Shown piece after piece: positions 27,907 to 36,204 of a DNA stretch of 64,000 nt. The stretch is from the NCBI GenBank assembly GCA_942490885.1, contig CALNYT010000002.1:2046001-2110000 (forward strand), given 5' to 3'. A program made the position numbers and the translations under genes. Under the pieces are notes generated by a model. That model was given only the letters and a program-made list of their open reading frames with translations. It was not told where the DNA came from and searched no databases. Numbering within the stretch: the first letter of the stretch is position 1; each line of letters starts with the position of its first letter. The DNA comes from Oceanirhabdus sp942490885. Its GTDB lineage: Bacteria > Bacillota > Clostridia > Clostridiales > Clostridiaceae.

Positions 27907-28183
27907 GTCTTTTTATCATTTTTCTTAGTGATATTTAAATCTGTAATGAAAACAAATTCTCTTTCTTGTTCTTTAACTACGCTAGTAGTCTCAATTATAT
28001 TCACAGTTCTATCTCCATATCCAATTTCCTTAATCCATGAGGAGTTCTCTGACTTATTGATCTCCACTTTCTTTAATTGTTGAAATTCAGCCCATAAAGT
28101 TTTTATCCTTCCCTCTTTGAATCTAAGCAAGTATTTCCATTTATTTTTATTACATATCTCAAACACAGGTTCACAAGCATACA

Positions 28184-28193
28184 GGCTATCGCC
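28184..28193. repeat. Left 10-bp target-site duplication
   Basis: GGCTATCGCC, repeated exactly at 29905-29914 on the other side of the IS231-like element. Confidence 0.95.
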
Positions 28194-29904
28194 CATAGCC
28201 ATCAAGCTAAGAGAGGAAATTTTTGTTTTATGATATAATTTCTGGGGAAAACATAAAATGAAAGGCAATGAAAGGATATCATGAAATATGCACAAAAGAT
28301 TAAAACAATTAATAAAAATAATAAAAGAAATATTCACATCAGAATATTTGGATAAAATAAGTAGAAAAACTAAATTTGTTCAAAGAAAAAGTACGATAAC
28401 CGCCAATGATTTTTTAGCTCTCAATATTTTTTCTAGTCATGATATGTGTGATAAATCATTGTCTACATTATGCTCAAGATTAGAATCGCAATTTGGTATT
28501 TTAGTATCCCCACAAGCTCTTAACGACCGTTATAATAAATACTCGGTAGAGTTTATGAGAGAAATTTTCAATGATATGTTGGCAAAACAAAATCAAATAC
28601 TTCAAAAGCAAAAGAGCCATTTACAATTAGCCTTTAATAGAATAATTCTAAATGATTCTACTAGTTTTGTACTTCCGAAGGAATTTAGAGAAGAGTTTAA
28701 GGGTTCAGGAGGTGTTGCCTCAAGTTCAGCAATAAAAATACAATTACAATATGAGTTACTATCGGGAACATTTATGTGCTGTGATATTGAAGGTGGCACC
28801 AAAAGTGATTTTAAGTATTTAAATACTATGAGTAATCACATTAATCCTGGTGATTTGAAATTAGCAGATTTAGGTTATTTCAAGGTAGATTACCTTAAAG
28901 AAATACAGAATAAAAAGGCTTTTTATATAAGTAAACTGAAAAGTAATACAGTAGTATATAAGAAAAATCCTACTCCAGAAAAAAATAAGAATGGTACTGT
29001 TAAAAAATCTACGGAATATATAAAAATAAATATCCAAGAACTCATAAAGCCTTTATCGGAAGGCAAAACTATTGAGCTCAAAGATATCTACATTGGTTCC
29101 AAGAAGGAACTAATAAGCAGATTAATTGTAACAAAATTATTGCCAGAAGACAAGAAAAAAAGAGAAGTCAAACGTAAAAGAGACATTCAAAAACATCGTG
29201 GAACAAAATCAAAAAGAAGTATGTTCTGGAATGAAATAAATGTCTATATAACCAATGTAGATGCTGAAATTCTAACTGCTGAGCAAGTGCATGATGTTTA
29301 TTCTTTAAGGTGGCAAATAGAACTTATGTTTAAAATATGGAAATCAATTTTTAATATACATAAAGTTAAAAAAATGAAAATAGAAAGATTTAAATGTTTC
29401 TTATATGGCAGGCTAATTGCGTTATTATTAGCCTCAACTATTGTATTTACTGCAAAAGATATTATTAATGAAGAAGATTCTAAGCAAATTAGTGAGATAA
29501 AAGCTTTTCATAAAGTAGTAGAATATTTTCCACTCTTACGAGTTGAATTTTTCAAAGGAGAATTGTGTATTATTAAATTATTGAAGAGAATAATTGCTAC
29601 TCTTAAAAAGTTAGGAATAAAATCAAAAAGAAAAGGCAGAAAAACTATGAATGAAATAATAAATTTTATGAAAATAACAACTGATGAATTGGAAATATTA
29701 GCAGTTTAATACTGGGGTCAATATACTCAACTGTAAGGTTTAGTAAATATAACTACTAAGCTTTATTAGGTATATCTAAAAATAGGAAAATCAACAGTCT
29801 AACGACTTTAATCTATAGTAATTATCTATTAATATTACCAATTGAATAAAAGGAAGCTGCCATTTTTTTTAGAAAACTCTATACTTCTTAGCTTGATGGC
29901 TATG
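28194..29904 (+). mobile_element. Intact IS231-like insertion sequence (IS4 family), 1711 bp
   Basis: Bounded by perfect 19-bp inverted repeats: CATAGCCATCAAGCTAAGA at 28194-28212 and its complement ending at 29904. Flanked by the exact 10-bp direct repeat GGCTATCGCC. The terminal sequence resembles the CATGCCCATCAACTTAAG ends of IS231, and the 10-bp duplication fits that group. It carries one transposase gene. Removing it plus one repeat restores the reading frame of the older transposase it landed in. Confidence 0.95.
28288..29709 (+). CDS. IS4-family (IS231-like) transposase
   Basis: 473 residues. DDE residues appear in IILNDSTSF, LADLGYF and the C-terminal YSLRWQIELMFKIWK, which is the IS4 Y-(2)-R-(3)-E-(6)-K signature. 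Length is as expected for IS231. The frame is open from ATG to stop and ends are intact, so the element may still be mobile. No strong ribosome site precedes the ATG, common for transposases. Confidence 0.95.
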   Translation: MHKRLKQLIKIIKEIFTSEYLDKISRKTKFVQRKSTITANDFLALNIFSSHDMCDKSLSTLCSRLESQFGILVSPQALNDRYNKYSVEFMREIFNDMLAKQNQILQKQKSHLQLAFNRIILNDSTSFVLPKEFREEFKGSGGVASSSAIKIQLQYELLSGTFMCCDIEGGTKSDFKYLNTMSNHINPGDLKLADLGYFKVDYLKEIQNKKAFYISKLKSNTVVYKKNPTPEKNKNGTVKKSTEYIKINIQELIKPLSEGKTIELKDIYIGSKKELISRLIVTKLLPEDKKKREVKRKRDIQKHRGTKSKRSMFWNEINVYITNVDAEILTAEQVHDVYSLRWQIELMFKIWKSIFNIHKVKKMKIERFKCFLYGRLIALLLASTIVFTAKDIINEEDSKQISEIKAFHKVVEYFPLLRVEFFKGELCIIKLLKRIIATLKKLGIKSKRKGRKTMNEIINFMKITTDELEILAV

Positions 29905-29914
29905 GGCTATCGCC
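29905..29914. repeat. Right 10-bp target-site duplication
   Basis: GGCTATCGCC, identical to 28184-28193. Confidence 0.95.
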
Positions 29915-30517
29915 TAAAATACATATAGGGAGTCTTGGATATCTTTTCTTGAGTTTAGCAGCCAATCTTTTAAAGGCTTTAAGTTCACAATCATGTTTAT
30001 CATATTTTTCATCTGAGTTCTCTATAAATTCAGTATCTATGCTGAATACCATGTCTCCAAATATCAACTTAGCCTCAAGAACAGAATGAAAATACAGTGT
30101 TTTTTCAATATTTCCCTCTTTATCTTTGTATTCTTTCTTTAAGCAATGCTCACAATGTTTCTCTTTAAATTTATATAATCCCGTTCCATCAATAGCTATA
30201 ATCCAATATTTATTTAATAATCTATAATGCTCAAAGCTACGCTTTTTAAACATCTCTTTAAGCATATAGTCTCTAATATGTTCTAAATCTTCATTCTCAA
30301 GCCTTTTTAGAAAATCATTAATTGTATCGTAGTGTGGAATTTCATCTAAATACTCTAACCCAAACGTCATTTTGATATTTGATATACATTCATCTTTGTT
30401 AAACTTTTTTGTCATACCATTCATAGAAACTATTCCACAAGCATTCTTCATTATCATCATCATAAGAATCAAGTCTGCTTCATATTTAATATAACTTTTA
30501 TGTCTTTTATCTTTCAC
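29905..30517 (-). pseudogene. N-terminal piece of an interrupted DDE transposase
   Basis: About 204 codons ending RLPICILGDS at the IS231-like insertion point. It contains an IAIDGTGLYKF segment with a likely catalytic Asp, a CEHCLKKEY Cys pair and HSVLEAKLIFGD, typical of an unclassified DDE transposase group. GTG 30517 is a possible start, but the frame stays open further upstream (LLGKLRS), and no clear ribosome site was seen. The remainder of the gene is at 27852-28193. Confidence 0.8.
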
Positions 30518-30598
30518 ACTTCTAAGTTTTCCTAATAATTCTTTATTGTGGATTTTTATTTTTGAATTTTAAGAAGCCAAATTTATTATACTTTTTCA

Positions 30599-30871
30599 GT
30601 GGCCTCGTTCAAACAAGTTGTTGATAAATTTTCTATAATACAATCTTTTAGTAAAAAAGGATGTCCTTATGATAATGATTACATAGAGTCTTTTCATGCT
30701 GCTTTAAAAAAGGTAGAAGTACACAGATTTACATATTTTGATTTGAACATTGCTAGGCTAGCTTTATTTTAATACATTGAAGGATGGTATAACAGAAACA
30801 GGATTCATGGGAGTATTAGATATAGTACCCCCCAAGAATGTGAAATGATTGCTAGAAAGAAAATTGATTAA
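30599..30871 (+). pseudogene. IS3-family OrfB C-terminal fragment with internal stop
   Basis: Reads FSKKGCPYDNDYIESFHAAL, then LNIARLALF, a TAA at 30770-30772, then YIEGWYNRNRIHGSI and STPQECE in the same frame. These are the C-terminal integrase-core and tail motifs of IS150-type IS3 transposases, including the catalytic Glu of YIESFH. No 5' part is present. One nonsense mutation, no frameshift. Confidence 0.88.
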
Positions 30872-30998
30872 AAGATCGATTTTTGTGTCTAATACATTGA
30901 CATAGATCCACTATTCAGCTGGATGGAAATAAAATGAAGGTGTTATTTATGAGAGAATTGAGCCTCAGGGAGTGTAATAGAATAAAATAAACTATCGA

Positions 30999-31065
30999 GA
31001 GCTTAGGATTATCCATAAAAAAGATGACTCCTGTACAATACAGAAATCATCTTCTGGATTTTTTA
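30999..31065 (+). pseudogene. Second IS3-family OrfB C-terminal scrap
   Basis: The frame reads SIKKMTPVQYRNHLL, a hallmark end of IS3-group OrfB proteins, preceded by a stop. It belongs to a different IS3 element than the fragment just before it, which has its own tail. Its DNA also forms the - strand terminator of the secreted-protein gene. Confidence 0.65.
31014..31053 (-). terminator. Terminator of the secreted-protein gene
   Basis: On the - strand, AAGATGATTTCTGTA and TACAGGAGTCATCTT (31053-31021) pair fully with two G-U pairs and are followed by six T. On the + strand the same two positions become C-A mismatches, so the hairpin favours - strand transcripts. Confidence 0.75.
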
Positions 31066-31440
31066 TTCTTCCCATCTAGTGCAATCAGCACTGTGAAATA
31101 ACTCGTGTCTGCTTTCTACTCGGTTCTGGCTCCTTCCACAACCATATGTGCAGTAGTAGTTACGAGTGTACACTTTAGATGTAACTGTACATGTTCTTGA
31201 AGTCCAATGTTCAAATTCACCCATCATGATCTTTATACGGAATGGATGTGTGCTGGTTTCAGTGTGGGAACTAGAAGTCCCAGCGTCTAAATAAATATGT
31301 ACCCCACCAGGTAATTCACAAGGATAGAGTTGAGCTGCTTGTGAATTATCAGGGTCAACATCATTATCGTGAGCACTAACACTAGTTGCACCTAAAAACA
31401 TACAAAGCGCAAGACTGAAAAGTAATATTATTTTTTTCAT
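31063..31440 (-). CDS. Secreted Cys-containing protein of unknown function
   Basis: 125 residues. A classical signal peptide (MKKIILLFSLALCMFLGA, then TSVSA) would be cut after Ala23. The mature part of about 100 residues has five Cys (PCELPG, RTCTVT, YYCTYGCG, ADCTRW) plus several His. The C-terminal CTYGCG...ELFHSADC pattern could bind zinc or form disulfides. No known family recognised. AAAGGGGGATTTATTT precedes the ATG and a terminator follows, so it looks expressed despite lying among transposon fragments. It may be a cargo gene or an older local gene that survived. Confidence 0.75.
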   Translation of the reverse strand: MKKIILLFSLALCMFLGATSVSAHDNDVDPDNSQAAQLYPCELPGGVHIYLDAGTSSSHTETSTHPFRIKIMMGEFEHWTSRTCTVTSKVYTRNYYCTYGCGRSQNRVESRHELFHSADCTRWEE

Positions 31441-31621
31441 AAATAAATCCCCCTTTTTTTTTTAATTATAACATATTTGGATAATAAATGCTATAATACC
31501 AAAATTATAAATATATGAATAATTTTAATAATATGTAAATAAATTATTTGATTTCCTTAACTGTTCAACTACAAACTAAAAATAAATTACAGATGCAATC
31601 TTAAGGTATGTGATTTGTGTA
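31441..31621. other. AT-rich gap upstream of the intron relic
   Basis: 181 bases, very AT-rich. It must hold the promoter of the secreted-protein gene (- strand). No ORF or further recognisable intron domain was seen. Confidence 0.4.
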
Positions 31622-31715
31622 GAGACATATACATCGAGAGGTGTACTTATGGTTCGGAGGAGAGTTTTTGGGAAAGTCAACAATTTGGTTACACCCTTTA
31701 CTTTTCCTACTAGCA
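31622..31715 (+). mobile_element. Group II intron 3' relic (domains V and VI)
   Basis: 31622-31655 has the exact 34-nt layout of domain V: 8-base stem GAGACATA, 6-base stem TACATC, GAGA tetraloop, GGTGTA, 2-base bulge CT, and closing TATGGTTC. The wobble pair of the catalytic triad is kept, but the triad reads AGA rather than AGC, leaving an A-G mismatch. Downstream, AGGAGAGT can pair with ACTTTTCCT around a CCTACT segment, as in domain VI. No reverse transcriptase or 5' domains are present, so this is a dead 3' end. Confidence 0.6.
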
Positions 31716-31792
31716 GCAAGGAGATGACATGAAGAATTATTGCGTTCACTATTTATTAAAAGGGGAGGAAAACCTATTAGAGAAAATCCAAT

Positions 31793-32211
31793 CTATATGA
31801 TTTTGGGAAATTCCCCAACGGGAAATGTCATTAACTTAATATGAAAAATTAGTCCTTTATCTGGATTCTCTTTATTTATAGCTGATGTAAAAGCATCGAT
31901 TACCAGCTTTTTAGTCATTCTAGAATCTCTAGCCCATCCAACCACTTCTTTATTAAACAAATCCACGAGAGTGGCCAAATAAAGCCAACCTTCATCTGTT
32001 CCTATATACGTTATATCTCCTACATAGACTTTATTTGGTTCATCTATTGTAAATTTTTGGTTAAGGAGATTAGGAGTCACGGTGCAGTTATGATCTGAAT
32101 AAGTAGTTGTTTTAAATTTTGTTCTTAGTTTGCTAAAAATTCTACGAGCACCATAGGTTCTACCTGATTCTTGATTAACTCTGTTTACTTCTATTGCAAG
32201 TATATCATCTT
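31793..32211 (-). pseudogene. IS3-family OrfB internal fragment
   Basis: Reads TYGARRIFSKLRTKFK, SDHNCTVTPNLLNQKF and VYVGDITYIGTDEGWLYLATL, which are the central part of IS3 OrfB including the first catalytic Asp (GDITYI). Then LVIDAFTSAI and GLIFH, where homology ends before the second catalytic Asp. About 18 residues expected between ARRI and KLRTKFK are missing. The 5' end abuts an ISLre2-type fragment at about 32205-32211. Confidence 0.85.
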
Positions 32212-32553
32212 CTCTTTTATTCCTATTATCTCGTCAGAGATGTGCTCATACTCTCTAGTAATCTTGTTTTTATAATAAGTTCTTTCGTATGTTACATCTC
32301 CAAATTCTGTGGCAATAGTCTTAGAATGTTTTCTTTCAATGCTCCATTCACATTTTCTATTAACACTAGCTTTAACTACTTTATCTATTGTTTCCAGTGT
32401 TTCTCTTACTATAGCAACACCTATATTGTTAAGTAAGTTCCTTGTATCTTTTATGAACTCTGATATATTTCGTTGCTCTGATAATAAATTAATTACATTT
32501 TCTTCTGTCCTTTTAATGATTTTTTCCATGCAATCCTGTATAATTAGTTCCAT
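32205..32553 (-). pseudogene. ISLre2-type transposase N-terminal fragment
   Basis: A good start (GGAGGAACTCTT then ATG at 32553) leads into MELIIQDCMEKIIKRTEE, and later RKHSKTIATEFGDVTYERTYY, the characteristic N-terminal region of ISLre2 (UPF0236) transposases. Homology stops near EHISDEIIGI where the IS3 fragment begins. The remaining three quarters of the gene are absent. Confidence 0.78.
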
Positions 32554-32659
32554 AAGAGTTCCTCCTGTATTGTGTTTGGTTTTGTCACTTAACATAATAA
32601 CACAGTTTGGAACTATTTTCATTTTATTACATTTAATTTTCCTACACTAATTATACGCT

Positions 32660-32706
32660 AACAAGTGAAGTTTCATTGAGAAAGAAACTTCACTTGTTAT
32701 TTTTTC
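32660..32706 (+). terminator. Strong + strand terminator with no gene in front of it
   Basis: AACAAGTGAAGTTTC / GAAACTTCACTTGTT, 15-bp perfect stem, followed by ATTTTTT on the + strand only. The upstream 1.2 kb holds only - strand fragments, so its gene was probably lost to the insertions. Confidence 0.85.
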
Positions 32707-32845
32707 CATATAAACTTTAATTTAATCACTACACCAGCCATCGCTTTTAGCGATTTAGTTCTATGTTTGTTTTATTAAATAACAAAAGATAATATTTTCA
32801 CTGTTATAGTAATTTATTATAAAGAAAAATTTATGGAGGAAACAT

Positions 32846-33151
32846 ATGGTGAATTTAAATAGTGTCCATAAGGTAATATATAACAATAAAGTTGATAAAG
32901 GGTTTAATATTGCTAATATTGAGTTTGAATTTTGTCGAGCTTATGGTGAACTTGCTGAAGCATTTGAAGCATACAAAAATAAAATGCCTACTGTTGGTGA
33001 AAAATTAGCAGATGTTGCTATATTTTTATATGGAATTGCTGAAATATTAGATTATGATTTAAATGAGGAAATTCTTAAAAAGGTAGAAATGAATAAAGGC
33101 AGAGTGTATAGGAAAATAGATACTGTTAATACTCATGAAAGTCAAGAGTAG
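32846..33151 (+). CDS. MazG-like nucleotide pyrophosphohydrolase-related protein
   Basis: 101 residues, all-alpha. Metal-binding-type motif EFEFCRAYGELAEAFEAYKN followed by GEKLADVAIFLYGIAEIL matches the E-x2-E ... E-x2-D pattern of MazG-like NTP pyrophosphatases. These hydrolyse (non-canonical) nucleoside triphosphates, sometimes in house-cleaning or stress. TGGAGGAAACAT precedes the ATG. Stands alone next to the mobile-element region, so transfer is possible. Confidence 0.75.
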   Translation: MVNLNSVHKVIYNNKVDKGFNIANIEFEFCRAYGELAEAFEAYKNKMPTVGEKLADVAIFLYGIAEILDYDLNEEILKKVEMNKGRVYRKIDTVNTHESQE

Positions 33152-33317
33152 TTGTAACGTACTGTTCTTAAATGATTATATAAGAGCTTAATAATGTAAT
33201 TGGTTTAGACACAATAAAAGAGTTTAATGTAATAAGTTAAGATGTAAAGGAAACTAGTTAAAGTTTTCTTTTAAATACCATGAATATCAACATGATTTTT
33301 AAACATAGGCAAAATTT

Positions 33318-33341
33318 AAAAGCAGGGGATTCCCTGCTTTT
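33318..33341. terminator. Terminator of the flavin reductase gene
   Basis: AAAAGCAGGG-GATT-CCCTGCTTTT, two bases from the end of the - strand gene; works in either direction. Confidence 0.9.
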
Positions 33342-33342
33342 A

Positions 33343-33984
33343 TTATTTAGAATGCTCAGATTTATGTTTTTTGTTACTCTTTGACAAGTTGCTTTTTTTA
33401 TTTTTCTTGTTTTTCTTATTTTTCTTGCTTACCGAGTAACCAAAAGAGCCAAGTGGGTTTGATTGCAATCCATAATATTCACCATGACTATAACAAATCA
33501 AATTGGCTTTATTAAAACATATCTTATTATTTGAATCTAATAAATTATCATCTACTTTGACATTTAAAACTTCAAGTAAAAATAGATCATGTGTCCCAAG
33601 AGGTGTAATTGACTTGACTTTACATTCTAAAGCAACTGGACAGCATTCTAATGAAGGAGTAGAGATAGCCACACCTTCATGGAGTTTTAAATCAAAATGT
33701 TTAATTTTATCTTCTTTTCTACCAGAAACAACACCACAGTAGTCTACAATTTTTACAATATCCTTTGTTGGGAGGTTTATAACACATTCTCCACTTTCCT
33801 TAATATATTCATAAGAAAGTCTTTCTGGTCTTATTCCCATAGCAATAATAGGTTCTTTCGTGCATACAGTGCTTACCCATCCTACTGTAAAAGCATTTAA
33901 TTGATCAGCTTTGTTCTTAGAGGTAACAAGCACAACAGGAGTGGGATTTAACATTACGCTACCTTTAAAATTTAGTTTATCCAT
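33343..33984 (-). CDS. Flavin reductase-like (flavoredoxin) protein with Lys-rich tail
   Basis: 213 residues. FMN-binding split-barrel of the flavin reductase-like family: NFKGSVMLNPTPVVLVTSK, NAFTVGWVSTVCTKEPIIAMGI, ECVINLPT, and LFLLEVLNVKVD. Likely binds FMN and passes electrons between flavin carriers. The last 29 residues are almost only Lys, Asn and Ser, unusual for the family. GGGGGTTACATT precedes the ATG, and this site lies inside the broken paralogue immediately upstream. Confidence 0.87.
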   Translation of the reverse strand: MDKLNFKGSVMLNPTPVVLVTSKNKADQLNAFTVGWVSTVCTKEPIIAMGIRPERLSYEYIKESGECVINLPTKDIVKIVDYCGVVSGRKEDKIKHFDLKLHEGVAISTPSLECCPVALECKVKSITPLGTHDLFLLEVLNVKVDDNLLDSNNKICFNKANLICYSHGEYYGLQSNPLGSFGYSVSKKNKKNKKNKKSNLSKSNKKHKSEHSK

Positions 33985-34145
33985 AATGTAACCCCCATTT
34001 TATTATACTGTGTTTTAGTTTGGCAAGCAGTTCCAATCCAACCAACAGTAAAAACATTAGTCTTATCAGTATCTAGTTCTTTTGAAGTAATCAATGCTAA
34101 TGGAACAGGATTAAGCATTGCACTTCCTTTAAATTCTGTTTTCAT
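33972..34145 (-). pseudogene. Truncated tandem copy of the flavin reductase
   Basis: A 57-codon frame begins ATG (34145) and reads MKTEFKGSAMLNPVPLALIT, then NVFTVGWIGTAC. This parallels residues 1-41 of the intact neighbour, then is cut and runs out of frame into the start of that gene. The preserved similarity suggests deletion between two tandem paralogues. It may act only as a leader. Confidence 0.8.
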
Positions 34146-34243
34146 ATGTAGTAATTCTCCATTCTATAAGGCTTTCAAGGATATATTATATCATAGAAGC
34201 TTTATGATTAAAAATGATTGTTATAAAGGGTTCAGGGGAGATG

Positions 34244-35122
34244 TTATTCTTCATCTATTAAGCTATCAAAACCTATACCTTTACCCCAAACTGATACCAC
34301 AGGAAGTACATCTACAAATGCATTTGAGTCTATTTCTGATATAAACTTTTTTATTAGCATAGATTCACGTGGGGAGCATATTGACACAAGCTTTCTTTTA
34401 GTTGAATTTGTATATCCTCCCTTAATGTCGTATGCACTTATTCCTCTTTTTACTGTTTTTATTATATAATTTTCTATCTTTTTGTTTTCATCACTTATAA
34501 TCTCAATTTTAACCTTTTTAGAACCAAAACCAAATAATACTGCATCTATTGATTTCATTAGAACAAACTGTGAAAGTATAGCATATAGAGCTGTATTTCT
34601 ATCAAATATAAAGACAGATAAAACTATTATTGCCGTATCAATTCCAAGTAATATCTGACTAATACTTACAAAAGGGAAAACTCTACGATGTAATATCTTT
34701 GCAATAGTATCTGTTCCACCAGCTGAAAATCCCTTTTTTAGTATAAGTCCTGCACCTACACCACCTATGATTCCAAAATATATTGATGCAAGTAACATAT
34801 CATTTTCAACAAAACGAATGTTTAAATGTTCAAAAAGTATTAAAATTAGTGGAAATAAAAAAGATATAAAAACAATCTTTAAGGCTTCTCTTTTCCCTAA
34901 AAATACTCTTGCACTTATTAATACTAAAATCGATAATACATAATAAATATAAGTATATTTTATCCCTATTATATTATCAAAAATTATTGATATCCCTGTT
35001 ATACCACCTGTTATAAGTTCATTAGGTTTAAGTATTGAAGTGATTGCAAAAGCTAATAATATATTTCCTATTAAAACATATAAATAATCTACAAAGTTTT
35101 TATTATTGCGAAATGTATTCAT
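34244..35122 (-). CDS. YitT family membrane protein
   Basis: 292 residues. Five to six membrane helices in the first 190 (LAFAITSILKPNELITGGITGIS motif split over helix one and two, and KKGFSAGGTDTIAKILHR), followed by a C-terminal DUF2179 cytoplasmic domain (VKRGISAYDIKGGYTNSTKR). Function unknown in general. AAGGAGGAATAAG precedes the ATG. Monocistronic. Confidence 0.93.
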   Translation of the reverse strand: MNTFRNNKNFVDYLYVLIGNILLAFAITSILKPNELITGGITGISIIFDNIIGIKYTYIYYVLSILVLISARVFLGKREALKIVFISFLFPLILILFEHLNIRFVENDMLLASIYFGIIGGVGAGLILKKGFSAGGTDTIAKILHRRVFPFVSISQILLGIDTAIIVLSVFIFDRNTALYAILSQFVLMKSIDAVLFGFGSKKVKIEIISDENKKIENYIIKTVKRGISAYDIKGGYTNSTKRKLVSICSPRESMLIKKFISEIDSNAFVDVLPVVSVWGKGIGFDSLIDEE

Positions 35123-35329
35123 CTTATTCCTCCTTATTTTTAGTTCTCTATAAGTATAGCTTTTTTTGAGTAATATGTTAAGTAAAGTTATGTTAAAACT
35201 TGTTAAGATATCATTAATTTAAGATTTGAATTTTTTTCTTTAATTTATTTATTATTTTATTATATAATTAGACAGAAACATAGTATGATATACTTTTAAA
35301 GTAAAGACTTGAGAAGCTATAATTAAAGT

Positions 35330-36103
35330 ATGGAGGATTCAACTAGCCACATGAATATACAAATGAAGAAAAAATGCAATATTATTTACGAGGTTACTAT
35401 TAACATAGTAGCTGTTTTGATTGTAATAAATACAGTTATGCGTTTATTAGGATATGAATTATTTAAATATACTAAAATATATAGATTTATTGAATTTATG
35501 ATTTATATTATTTTTACTGTTGATTATGTTTATAGATTAATAACAACTACGAATAGGAAAGTTTTCATAAAAAATAATATTTTTGATCTACTTTCTATAA
35601 TGCCTTTTAGTTCTGTTTTTAGGATATTCAGAATAATAAGAGTTATTAAATTGATTAAAAAATCAATAATAATTAACATAATTATAAGAATAAAGCAATT
35701 TGTAAATACTAATTCATTTTCTTATGTTTTATATGGAACTTTTATTTTAGTTTTCATTGGAGGATATACTTTATTCAGATTTGAGGAAGGTAAATCTCTT
35801 TTTAGTATATGGGATGGAATATGGACGGCTTTTGTAACGATAACAACAGTAGGATATGGAGATTATGCACCAGTTACAGTTTGGGGAAGAATAACAGCTA
35901 TGATCTTAATGTTGGTAGGTATAGGTTTCTTAGGAATGCTCACGGGTACAATATCTACCTATTTTATTAATAAGAGGAAAAATGATTTTGTAGAAGATAA
36001 TAATGAAGAACAATGCAGTCAAGTTGATCTCTCTGAATTTACTGAAGTCGAGATTAAAGAAATTAAGAATTTTATTGAATTTATGAGAAGTAAGAAGAAT
36101 TAG
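35330..36103 (+). CDS. Voltage-gated-type potassium channel
   Basis: 257 residues. Six-helix layout with an arginine-rich S4-like helix (VFRIFRIIRVIKLIKKS), then the pore with TTVGYGDYAP selectivity filter near residue 180 and a last helix GFLGMLTGTISTYF. A short acidic C-terminal tail follows. ATG 35330 has only weak spacing to a ribosome site; ATG 35351 (after GGAGG) is an alternative. Likely a plasma-membrane potassium channel. Confidence 0.92.
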   Translation: MEDSTSHMNIQMKKKCNIIYEVTINIVAVLIVINTVMRLLGYELFKYTKIYRFIEFMIYIIFTVDYVYRLITTTNRKVFIKNNIFDLLSIMPFSSVFRIFRIIRVIKLIKKSIIINIIIRIKQFVNTNSFSYVLYGTFILVFIGGYTLFRFEEGKSLFSIWDGIWTAFVTITTVGYGDYAPVTVWGRITAMILMLVGIGFLGMLTGTISTYFINKRKNDFVEDNNEEQCSQVDLSEFTEVEIKEIKNFIEFMRSKKN

Positions 36104-36118
36104 TTTTGAAAAACGAAA

Positions 36119-36158
36119 CAGGCAATCAAAAGTAGTTTTAGCTATCTTTGATTGCCTG
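36119..36158. terminator. Terminator between convergent channel and exporter genes
   Basis: CAGGCAATCAAA (36119-36130) pairs perfectly with TTTGATTGCCTG (36147-36158), loop of 16 bases. Confidence 0.85.
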
Positions 36159-36204
36159 GTATTATTTAAATATATCATAAAACACTTCATGAAGAAAGCA
36201 GATA

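Larger units (their letters stand above)
27852..28193 (-). pseudogene. C-terminal piece of an interrupted DDE transposase
   Basis: Reads GDSLYACEPVFEIC, then KWKYLLRFKEGRIKTLW and FVFITDLNITKKN. It continues exactly from the N-terminal piece at 29905-30517, which ends CILGDS at the same duplicated bases; the IS231-like element lies in between. The piece also lacks the C-terminal part expected after ITKKN and instead runs into a hairpin (27867-27906). So the gene was broken twice. Family resembles unclassified (ISNCY-like) DDE transposases; exact family not certain. Confidence 0.8.

Noticed and set aside
31651..31660. GGTTCG-type tRNA T-loop
   Set aside because: The sequence belongs to the 34-nt group II intron domain V; no acceptor or anticodon stem around it.
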